This document shows positions 1 to 5,728 of a DNA stretch of 12,722 nucleotides, in pieces. How positions within the stretch are numbered: position 1 is the stretch's first letter; each line of letters starts with the position of its first letter. Source of the stretch: an uncultured Nitrosopumilaceae archaeon (GTDB lineage Archaea > Thermoproteota > Nitrososphaeria > Nitrososphaerales > Nitrosopumilaceae); the NCBI GenBank assembly GCA_937875805.1, contig CALFHG010000080.1, positions 1 to 12,722 of the forward strand, written 5' to 3'. Under the pieces are notes generated by a model that had not been told where the DNA came from, did no database searches, and was given only the letters and a program-made list of their open reading frames with translations. The translations under genes were made by a program, and so were the position numbers.

Positions 1-615
1 TTTTTTATTTTTTAATATAGATGAAAATCCAAATTTCTTTAATACATTTTCCAAAACATCTTCAGGTTCTGGAGATTTTGCTTTGCCTTCAATTAGTTTA
101 GGGGAAAGAAATTCAATTTTATTTTTTAAAAATTTTATATTTTTTTTAACTGCTAAATTTTCATACATGGATGCATGCATTGCAAGACACATCAAAATTG
201 GAATTTTTGATCCAAATCCTACGGTAAGTACTGTGGATACAGGCGTATCATCAATCCCATTAGCCAATTTTCCTAATGTATTTGCTGTTGCAGGATATAC
301 TATTACTAAATCTGATTGATTATAATCTGCTAATCTAATGTGCTCTAGTTCACCTGTAAGTTTTGTAATCACTTCATTACCTGTAGCCCATTTGAAATAT
401 TCTGGTTGTATTAATTTTGTAACTGCATTACTGGTAACACATGTTACATATGCTCCATGTCTCATTAGTAATCTTGCAAGTTCAATTGCTTTGTATGCTG
501 CAACACTACCAGCTACACAAAGCACAATTTTTTTTCCTGATAACTCCATTCCATGTGAACTAACTATGTCTAAAGATGGATGATCTTTTATCTTTAATTT
601 TTTATTATCTGCCAA
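1..615 (-). CDS. coaBC: Bifunctional phosphopantothenoylcysteine decarboxylase / phosphopantothenate-cysteine ligase, N-terminal flavoprotein part (cut by window edge)
   Basis: Translating the minus strand gives an open frame of about 205 codons that runs off the left edge. It contains a flavoprotein Rossmann start (GKKIVLCVAGSVAAYKAIELA), a GELEHI segment matching the active-site His region of the CoaC decarboxylase, the PATANTLGKLANGI segment, and an AMHASMYEN segment equivalent to the PxMNxxMW substrate clamp, with His in place of Asn as I recall for archaeal homologues. The CoaB ligase domain must lie beyond the edge. In the family, CoaB couples cysteine to 4'-phosphopantothenate and CoaC decarboxylates the product using FMN. 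It is last in the CoA operon and overlaps panB. The start is uncertain: TTG at 615 keeps an N-terminal HPSLDI segment resembling archaeal homologues. GTG at 624 and ATG at 549 are alternatives, and none has a clear Shine-Dalgarno site. Confidence 0.9.
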   Translation of the reverse strand, partial: MADNKKLKIKDHPSLDIVSSHGMELSGKKIVLCVAGSVAAYKAIELARLLMRHGAYVTCVTSNAVTKLIQPEYFKWATGNEVITKLTGELEHIRLADYNQSDLVIVYPATANTLGKLANGIDDTPVSTVLTVGFGSKIPILMCLAMHASMYENLAVKKNIKFLKNKIEFLSPKLIEGKAKSPEPEDVLENVLKKFGFSSILKNKK

Positions 616-1444
616 GTTTTTCACGTAATTTTTTTAATTCTTCTTCATTCATTGAAAACGAGTTTTCTTTAGCAGGAAATGCTCCAGATTCTACATCAGA
701 TCTATATTCTTCAAGTGATTTTACAATATCTTCAGATAAATTCATGTATCTTTTGGCAAATTTTGGTTTAATTTTATCATACATTCCTAACAAATCTTGA
801 ACTACCAATACTTGTCCATCGCAATTTACTCCTGAACCAATTCCAATTATAGGAATGTTCACTGTTTCAGAAATAATTTGAGCTACTTCATGACTTACCA
901 TTTCTAATGCAATACTGAAAACTCCTGCATCTTCCAGTTCCTTTGCATCTTCAATTAACTTCATTGCTGAATCTTTTGTTTTACCTTGAACTTTGTATCC
1001 TTCTGATAGTATTGTGGTTTGTGGCTGAAGTCCAATATGCCCCATTACAGGAATTCCTACATCAACTATTGCACTAATTGTTTCTGCCATTATAGAACCA
1101 CCTTCAAGTTTTACTGCATCTGCACCTGCCTTGATTAACCTACCTGAATTGTTTATTGCATCTTCAATACTTGCTTGGTATGACATAAAGGGTAAATCTG
1201 CTATTAAAAGTGAATTTTTTCTTGCTCTACTAACTGCTTCAGTAAACATGCACATTTGATCCATTGTGACAGAAATTGTATTTTCATAACCAAGCATCAC
1301 CATTCCTGCACTATCTCCAACAAGTAATACATCAATTCCTGCTTTATCACATAATGAAGCTAGAGTGTAATCATAACTTGTAATCACTGAAATTTTCTTT
1401 CTTTCTTTTTTCATATTGATAATATCTTGTACAGTTTTATGCAA
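605..1444 (-). CDS. panB: 3-methyl-2-oxobutanoate hydroxymethyltransferase (ketopantoate hydroxymethyltransferase)
   Basis: PanB transfers a hydroxymethyl group from methylene-tetrahydrofolate (or the archaeal pterin) to 2-oxoisovalerate to make ketopantoate, the first committed step towards pantoate and CoA. The protein is a TIM barrel of about 280 residues, the usual length. Numbered from the upstream GTG at 1453, the metal ligands are Asp47 (VGDSAGMV), Asp86 (IADLPFM) and Glu117 (VKLEGG), and the catalytic Glu184 is in IALEMV. The GHIGLQPQ and IGIGSG loops are also present. The TTG at 1444 is preferred as start because an AAGGAG motif lies 8 nt upstream. The GTG at 1453 would overlap that motif. 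The gene overlaps the end of the phosphopantothenate synthetase gene by 8 nt and its own 3' end overlaps coaBC, so the genes are surely co-transcribed. Confidence 0.96.
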   Translation of the reverse strand: MHKTVQDIINMKKERKKISVITSYDYTLASLCDKAGIDVLLVGDSAGMVMLGYENTISVTMDQMCMFTEAVSRARKNSLLIADLPFMSYQASIEDAINNSGRLIKAGADAVKLEGGSIMAETISAIVDVGIPVMGHIGLQPQTTILSEGYKVQGKTKDSAMKLIEDAKELEDAGVFSIALEMVSHEVAQIISETVNIPIIGIGSGVNCDGQVLVVQDLLGMYDKIKPKFAKRYMNLSEDIVKSLEEYRSDVESGAFPAKENSFSMNEEELKKLREKLGR

Positions 1445-2201
1445 TTTTAGCACTCCTTGTTAAATTATTTTTAATTTGAATAATATTTTCCCTTAGATTT
1501 TTCTTATTATCAAAATCATCAATTATTTTTTGAAGGCTTTTTTTATTCTTTTTTGATAGTTTTTTTGATTCATTAATTAGTAAATCAATTGCCCGTGTGA
1601 CATTATCTACAATTGTAATATTTGCTGTCTGTGAAGTTCTAGAGAGAGGATTTAGATCAAATGTTATGACTGTTTTACCTGCTTTTCTAAGTGCCATAGT
1701 TCTATCTCCATCTTCTAATGGCACTATGACAACATCTGCTACAAAAATTCCATCCTTATCAACAATTCTTCTTGCAGAATCTATTCCTGGTAGTTTTTTA
1801 GATGAAGTAATTTTGGAACCTAAAATTTCATTTGCTCCATTTTTTTTGAGAGTTTTAATAATTGCCTGTTTTCTTTTTTCATTTACATAAAACAAATTTA
1901 CTTCAAGTTTTGCTTTGATCTGTTTTGATAACTTTACAATTTGTTTTGGACATAATGCTGCTATATTTCCATTAACTGAGATAACGGGCATTTCTGCTAC
2001 AAGAATCTGTGCAGCCGCAGCCCTTATGGCCTGCAAAGCAGCCTTACCTGTCTTTTCTCCAAGAAGGTAATCAAAAGCCTCACCTCTACCGTGAGCCAAA
2101 AGACCTTCTTTTGCAACTAATCCATTATCAAAACCCACAACTAGTTTTTCACGAATTAAAAGTGATTTAGCTCTTGGATGAGATTTAGGAATTAATGACA
2201 T
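1437..2201 (-). CDS. 4-phosphopantoate-beta-alanine ligase (archaeal phosphopantothenate synthetase, PPS)
   Basis: This archaeal enzyme condenses 4-phosphopantoate with beta-alanine using ATP, giving 4'-phosphopantothenate. With pantoate kinase it replaces the bacterial PanC/CoaA order of reactions. The 254-aa protein shows the family signature (COG1701, formerly DUF137): IPKSHPRAKSL at the N terminus, GLLAHGRGEAFDYLLGE near residues 33-49, an Ala-rich helix followed by MPVISVNGNIAALCP (about 71-85), then a DKDGIFVADVVIVPLEDGDR segment near 148-167 and VITFDLNPLSRTSQ. The C terminus is Lys/Asn-rich and probably helical. The start is ATG, 9 nt after the stop of the kinase gene, with no Shine-Dalgarno and no TATA at the right distance, so it is probably read from the operon message. 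It is followed by panB with an 8-nt overlap. Confidence 0.95.
   Translation of the reverse strand: MSLIPKSHPRAKSLLIREKLVVGFDNGLVAKEGLLAHGRGEAFDYLLGEKTGKAALQAIRAAAAQILVAEMPVISVNGNIAALCPKQIVKLSKQIKAKLEVNLFYVNEKRKQAIIKTLKKNGANEILGSKITSSKKLPGIDSARRIVDKDGIFVADVVIVPLEDGDRTMALRKAGKTVITFDLNPLSRTSQTANITIVDNVTRAIDLLINESKKLSKKNKKSLQKIIDDFDNKKNLRENIIQIKNNLTRSAKIA
1453..1458 (-). promoter_or_regulatory. Shine-Dalgarno site deciding the panB start
   Basis: Read on the minus strand this is AAGGAG, with 8 nt between it and the TTG at 1444. It lies inside the last codons of the upstream synthetase gene (Thr-Arg-Ser) and marks internal initiation in a polycistronic message. It is the main reason for choosing TTG over the GTG at 1453. 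Confidence 0.7.
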
Positions 2202-2210
2202 AATTTTTAA

Positions 2211-3122
2211 TTAATTATTTAATACTCTGGCTCCAATGTCATCTAATTCTGATTTAATTATGATTCCATCAGAATATTTTTGTAGAATCTTTAAAACTTT
2301 AGATTCATTATTTTGTGGAACCATTGAAAAAATTGTTTCACCAAATAGGGCTATTCCACATTTAATATCATTATCAGATAATTCATCAACTATTTTTTGT
2401 ATTCTTGGAGTCATAACATCTACATATTTTGCAAATTCTAAGGACATATCTTGAAAATGATAATAATCTTTTGTTTCTAATAATTTATTTACCATTTTTC
2501 CTCCTAGTCCATTAATTTGTGATAATCGTTCTTTGATGAATTTGTTTGTAGATATTGGAGAAAAGCAAATCATAATAATAGAAATTTTATCTGTAGTAAT
2601 TTTTTCAACATGACCAATTCCAGGTGCACCTGGTTTAATACGAATTTCAAATCCGCCATGATATGATGCTAAAACATCTCCTAATCCTGTTTTACAACTA
2701 ACTTCTGCATTATGTGCAATTTGGCCAATCATTGTTTTCTCTAATTTTGTATCAAGTGCTTGATCTAATGCAAATGATAATGATAATGCAACAGCACTAC
2801 TAGATCCTAAGCCATACCCAACTGGAATTGAAATGTCATGTTCTATATCAAAAAATTTGTCTGAAAAATTTCCAAGTTTTAAAAATTCATTTAATACGTA
2901 TTGTGAAACATCTGTTTTGTCTGATTGATACCCATGTGTTGTAATTTTAAAATTTGAGCTTTGATTATCTATTGTTTTGATTTTTATTTTAGTTGTAACT
3001 CCTTGTTTAATTGAAAAACCTGCCCCCATAGATCCTAAATTCTCTAAATTATCTTGATCATCATCTAAATGGGCTTTGAAAAAACCTGTAATATGTGCTG
3101 GACAAAATGCTGTTGCCTCCAT
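2211..3122 (-). CDS. Pantoate kinase (GHMP kinase superfamily)
   Basis: Pantoate kinase phosphorylates pantoate to 4-phosphopantoate, feeding the adjacent phosphopantothenate synthetase. The 303-aa protein has GHMP-kinase features: an N-terminal AFCPAHITGFF segment (residues 5-15), the phosphate-binding motif PVGYGLGSSSA (100-110), a KTGLGDVLASYHGG segment (about 144-157) and a C-terminal GIALFGETIFSMV motif (about 260-272) like the third GHMP motif. GHMP kinases share folds with mevalonate and homoserine kinases. The assignment to pantoate rests on the AFCPAHITG variant of motif 1 and on the neighbour, which uses its product. It is the first gene of the operon. The ATG at 3122 has a TATA-like box centred about 29 nt upstream, so the mRNA is predicted to be leaderless or nearly so. 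Confidence 0.93.
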   Translation of the reverse strand: MEATAFCPAHITGFFKAHLDDDQDNLENLGSMGAGFSIKQGVTTKIKIKTIDNQSSNFKITTHGYQSDKTDVSQYVLNEFLKLGNFSDKFFDIEHDISIPVGYGLGSSSAVALSLSFALDQALDTKLEKTMIGQIAHNAEVSCKTGLGDVLASYHGGFEIRIKPGAPGIGHVEKITTDKISIIMICFSPISTNKFIKERLSQINGLGGKMVNKLLETKDYYHFQDMSLEFAKYVDVMTPRIQKIVDELSDNDIKCGIALFGETIFSMVPQNNESKVLKILQKYSDGIIIKSELDDIGARVLNN

Positions 3123-3148
3123 TAATCTAAGTTTAAACTTTACACAAA

Positions 3149-3154
3149 ATATAA
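3149..3154 (-). promoter_or_regulatory. TATA-like promoter element of the CoA operon
   Basis: The minus strand reads CTTATATTTT here, centred about 29 nt before the ATG of the pantoate kinase. That is close to the archaeal TATA-to-start distance and predicts a leaderless transcript covering kinase, synthetase, panB and coaBC. The spacer between the divergent genes is only 65 bp. Confidence 0.55.
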
Positions 3155-3162
3155 GAATATGG

Positions 3163-3170
3163 CTTAAATT
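3163..3170 (+). promoter_or_regulatory. TATA-like promoter element of the AbrB-PhoU gene
   Basis: CTTAAATT is centred about 22 nt before the TTG start at 3188, with no Shine-Dalgarno between, so a leaderless or very short leader is predicted. It lies back to back with the TATA element of the divergent CoA operon. The two predicted pre-initiation complexes would nearly touch. Confidence 0.45.
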
Positions 3171-3187
3171 AATTAAATTAGTATAAA

Positions 3188-4168
3188 TTGACTAAATTTG
3201 TTCGACGACTACAAAGAATTGGAAGTAGTATACTTGTATCATTACCTAAAGAATGGGTTGTTGCAAATAATTTAGATAAAGGTGCTCAAGTTGAATTGGA
3301 AACTGGTCAAGATAGTATTTCCATTTCTGCCAATAAGGAAACTAGACCAACAAAGGAATTAGTAATTTCGTATCCGTTATCCAAAGGAGAAAATGTTGTA
3401 GCAAACATTACTGGTGCATATCTTTTAGGATATGATATTATTGTAATTAATTCAACATCTATTATTCCTGGTGAAGACAGAGAAGAGATTCGTAATTCAA
3501 TGAGAAGATTAGTTGGAATGGAAATAATTGAAGAAGATGCATCTCACATTAATATGCAATTTCTTTTAGATGCAACAACTCTTAATCCATCAAAAATTCT
3601 CAAACGAATAAGTTCTATTGCACTTGGAATGTATGATGATGTATTACGTGGATTAATTTCAGATGATAAATCTAATCTTCAAACATTATCAAAACGTGAT
3701 GTTGAAGTGAATAGGCAATACTTCTTACTTGTTCGTTTAATTCGTAGTACACTAGTTGATAAAAGATTGGCTAATGTATTTAATTTAGAAAATATCGATA
3801 TACTTGATTATAGAGTTGCTGCAAACGTTCTTGAAAATGCAGGTGATTCTATTGTTGAACTCTCAAATTTTATCTTCAACTTTTCATTATCTAAGGAATT
3901 TTCTAAAAAAATCTATGATGTAGTAAAAGATTTTAATAATGTTGCTGAAAAATCTATTGATGCTTTTACAAAGCCTGATAGACTTTTAGCTATTGAAGCA
4001 ATTTCAATGCATAAAAAATATGAAGAGAAACTTAGCTTACTTCGAACTACATTAGGTAACAAAAAACAAATTCCTTTAGACTTTCTTGATTTAGTATACA
4101 TGTTTGAAAGAATTGCACAATCTTGGGCAGATCTTGCAGATCTTGTACAACCTATCTATAATGAATAA
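3188..4168 (+). CDS. AbrB/SpoVT-type DNA-binding plus PhoU-domain regulator (phosphate-uptake-regulator-like)
   Basis: The 326-aa protein starts with an AbrB/MazE-like swapped-hairpin segment (residues 3-48, with the typical GSSILVSLPKEWV and KGAQVELE). A mixed region spans about 55-118. A mostly helical part from about 130 to 320 resembles two PhoU repeats, with acidic motifs such as DVEVNR (171-176), ENAGDSIVEL (216-225) and ERIAQSWADLAD (307-318). PhoU proteins form three-helix bundles that bind metal clusters and report phosphate status to Pst transporters and kinases. The archaeal fusion with an AbrB-type head is usually read as a DNA-binding phosphate regulator. No pst or phosphate gene is nearby, so the target is unknown. 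The start is TTG with no Shine-Dalgarno, and the N-terminal motif begins directly after it. Its stop codon abuts that of the convergent Nudix gene. Confidence 0.88.
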   Translation: MTKFVRRLQRIGSSILVSLPKEWVVANNLDKGAQVELETGQDSISISANKETRPTKELVISYPLSKGENVVANITGAYLLGYDIIVINSTSIIPGEDREEIRNSMRRLVGMEIIEEDASHINMQFLLDATTLNPSKILKRISSIALGMYDDVLRGLISDDKSNLQTLSKRDVEVNRQYFLLVRLIRSTLVDKRLANVFNLENIDILDYRVAANVLENAGDSIVELSNFIFNFSLSKEFSKKIYDVVKDFNNVAEKSIDAFTKPDRLLAIEAISMHKKYEEKLSLLRTTLGNKKQIPLDFLDLVYMFERIAQSWADLADLVQPIYNE

Positions 4169-4684
4169 TTAATACAATTTTTTCTTTACAGCATATGTTA
4201 AAACTGCACATATTGTTTTTGAATCTTGAATTTTACCAGTTTTTATCATCGATAGAAGTTTTTTGATATCCATTTTTACTACAGATAATATTTCATCCTC
4301 ATCTAATTTCAAATCCGATATTTTCTTTAATCCTGAGGCTACAAAACAATGAATTATCTCTGCATTGTAGCCAATTGACGGATAATAGGTAATGAGAGGG
4401 ATCATTTTTTTTGCTCTATATCCAGTCTCTTCTTCTAATTCCCTAAATGCACATTTTATTGGTTCTTCTTTTTTTTCTAATGTTCCAGCAGGAATTTCTA
4501 AAACATATCCATGTGGAAATCTATGTTGTTTAACAAGAATTACTTTTTTATTTTCATCAAAAGCAAGCATTGCTGCAGCACCTCTATGTTTGATAACTTC
4601 TCGTTTAACTTTTCTGCCTTCTATTTTTCCATCATAAACACTAAGACCTAAAATTTTTCCTTCATAGATTTTTGTCTCTTTCAT
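4169..4684 (-). CDS. Nudix hydrolase, ADP-ribose pyrophosphatase-like
   Basis: The 171-aa protein has a perfect Nudix box GX5EX7REUXEEXGU: Gly67, Glu73, Arg81-Glu82, Glu85-Glu86 and Gly88. Upstream is an EIPAGTLE segment (63-70), and the N-terminal beta domain contains [14 protein letters not shown]. This layout is that of the ADP-ribose/ADP-sugar pyrophosphatase subfamily, which splits ADP-ribose to AMP and ribose 5-phosphate with Mg2+. The exact substrate cannot be set from sequence. Length is normal for the subfamily. The start ATG is followed directly by [13 protein letters not shown], a typical beginning. A TATA-like TTAAATAA (4706-4713 on the minus strand) is centred 25 nt upstream and overlaps the stop of the Lrp-like gene, so the gene may have its own leaderless promoter as well as read-through from upstream. 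Confidence 0.92.
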   Translation of the reverse strand: MKETKIYEGKILGLSVYDGKIEGRKVKREVIKHRGAAAMLAFDENKKVILVKQHRFPHGYVLEIPAGTLEKKEEPIKCAFRELEEETGYRAKKMIPLITYYPSIGYNAEIIHCFVASGLKKISDLKLDEDEILSVVKMDIKKLLSMIKTGKIQDSKTICAVLTYAVKKKLY

Positions 4685-4705
4685 ATTATGTATGGAAAAT
4701 TATTC

Positions 4706-4713
4706 TTATTTAA
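4706..4713 (-). promoter_or_regulatory. TATA-like element before the Nudix gene
   Basis: The minus strand reads TTAAATAA, centred about 25 nt before the ATG at 4684, the spacing expected for a leaderless archaeal transcript. It overlaps the stop codon of the upstream regulator gene, so the Nudix gene need not depend on that gene for transcription. Confidence 0.4.
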
Positions 4714-5612
4714 TTGGTTTGATAAATTAGGTGTAATTTTGGTGATTTTTTGAAATCTTTTATTACTTTTTCTATCCACTTTATGTAAAATGAAATCTTT
4801 TTTGGAATAAATAAATCAGCCGATTTTATATTTTTAATATTTCTAACTTTTTGTGTTAGTTCATCCATTTTGAAAATATTATCACTATACATAAACAAAA
4901 CAATTTGATTTTTTGCTATGAAAGGAATTTGTAAATATGATTCAGAAAATGAGTCATTCAAACTTTCTAAAGTTTCTTTTAGATCCCCCTCTATCCAGGC
5001 TAGTATAGCGTGAGGAATAAAATTTTTAATTTTTATAGGATCATAAACTAATGTAAACTGAATTCCATCATTTTTATGTAATTTTTCAATACACCTTGTT
5101 ATTGTTTTCGTTGACATTTCTGTATTCTTTGCAATTTGTTCAATTTTTTGTCTGGGATCTTTAATTAATTCTTCTAAAATTTCTAAATCTGTTTTTGTAA
5201 GATTTGAACTAAACCCTGGATTCTCTGCTTCAAAAATTGATAATACTCTTACATCTTTCATCAATTTCTTTGCAAGTTCAATTTTTTGTTCCATATTCTC
5301 TTTTATTGAAATACCACAAACTGTAATCCCACCTACACATGGTACCACGAAATATGGTTCACCTACAAGACTTGCTTGCTCTAAAATTTCTTTAATATTT
5401 TCACCTGATACGACAAAGTACAAGATACCATAACCCAAAACAGGTGGTTCAACTTTGATGAAGAATTCTTCGATAATCTTTTTTGCTTGCATTTTTTGGA
5501 TTCTTGCTCTAACGGCTCCACCTGAAATTCCTAATTCTATGCCTATTTGTCTGTCAGATTCTCTACAATTGTTCAATAATCTGCTAAGGATTTTCATATC
5601 TAAATTGTCCAT
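4710..5612 (-). CDS. Tandem Lrp/AsnC-like transcriptional regulator (two winged-helix units in one chain)
   Basis: The 300-aa protein is about twice the size of a normal Lrp/AsnC regulator. Residues 3-48 form an AsnC-type helix-turn-helix (LDMKILSRLLNNCRESDRQI, then GISGGAVRARIQKM). A segment of beta and alpha character follows (about 58-130), which may be a RAM-like ligand or oligomer domain. A second AsnC-type helix-turn-helix lies at about 139-184 (KTDLEILEELIKDPRQKIEQ, then MSTKTITRCIEKL), followed by a second alpha/beta segment (about 195-270) and a Lys-rich tail. Such proteins bind DNA and often regulate themselves and neighbouring genes. The ligand is unknown. The gene diverges from the ABC exporter module across a 116-bp region. 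It lacks the RR..GA..H motif expected of siroheme decarboxylases, which share this fold. The start ATG at 5612 sits 17 nt from an AAGGAG site. Confidence 0.85.
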   Translation of the reverse strand: MDNLDMKILSRLLNNCRESDRQIGIELGISGGAVRARIQKMQAKKIIEEFFIKVEPPVLGYGILYFVVSGENIKEILEQASLVGEPYFVVPCVGGITVCGISIKENMEQKIELAKKLMKDVRVLSIFEAENPGFSSNLTKTDLEILEELIKDPRQKIEQIAKNTEMSTKTITRCIEKLHKNDGIQFTLVYDPIKIKNFIPHAILAWIEGDLKETLESLNDSFSESYLQIPFIAKNQIVLFMYSDNIFKMDELTQKVRNIKNIKSADLFIPKKISFYIKWIEKVIKDFKKSPKLHLIYQTN

Positions 5613-5629
5613 TTTATCATTTACACTGA

Positions 5630-5635
5630 CTCCTT
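5630..5635 (-). promoter_or_regulatory. Shine-Dalgarno-like AAGGAG with unusual spacing upstream of the tandem Lrp gene
   Basis: The minus strand reads AAGGAG. It lies 17 nt from the ATG that starts the regulator (5612) but 9 nt from an out-of-frame ATG at 5620. The latter opens a 6-codon reading frame (MIKWTI) ending at 5600, across the real start. Either the site serves the regulator with poor spacing, or it drives an overlapping upstream mini-ORF. Confidence 0.5.
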
Positions 5636-5653
5636 ATGGTATAGAAATAACTA

Positions 5654-5697
5654 ATATGATATAAAATTGTCTATACTGTTAGCACTATGTATCATAT
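5654..5697. repeat. 8-bp inverted repeat in the divergent promoter region
   Basis: ATATGATA (5654-5661) and its exact complement TATCATAT (5690-5697) are separated by 28 bp, about 36 bp centre to centre. The left arm overlaps the predicted TATA box of the Lrp-like gene, and the right arm lies just before the predicted TATA box of the permease gene. This is a plausible operator for the Lrp-like regulator. Binding is inferred, and AT-rich arms can arise by chance. Confidence 0.45.
5659..5666 (-). promoter_or_regulatory. TATA-like element of the tandem Lrp gene
   Basis: The minus strand reads TTTTATAT, centred about 50 nt before the ATG at 5612. This predicts a transcript with a leader of about 25 nt, just long enough to carry the AAGGAG at its 5' end. 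It contrasts with the leaderless pattern of most genes here. Confidence 0.45.
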
Positions 5698-5700
5698 ACA

Positions 5701-5708
5701 TTAAATAT
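5701..5708 (+). promoter_or_regulatory. TATA-like element of the ABC module
   Basis: TTAAATAT is centred about 25 nt before the GTG at 5729, with no Shine-Dalgarno between, so the message is predicted to be leaderless. The right arm of the inverted repeat ends only 3 bp before it, in the place where the TFB recognition element would lie. Confidence 0.5.
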
Positions 5709-5728
5709 TAGACTATTTTATTTGTTTC

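Noticed and set aside
83..800. Three plus-strand open frames of 74-81 aa
   Set aside because: They lie opposite coaBC and panB, whose minus-strand frames carry clear family motifs. The plus frames have no motif and reflect the reverse complement of real genes.
4710..5612. Fused siroheme decarboxylase (AhbA/AhbB or NirDL-like), which shares the double Lrp-like architecture
   Set aside because: The expected RR..GA..H active-site region after the first helix-turn-helix is absent: the sequence there is KKIIEEFFIKVEPPVLGYG. No haem genes are nearby, so a DNA-binding role is more likely.
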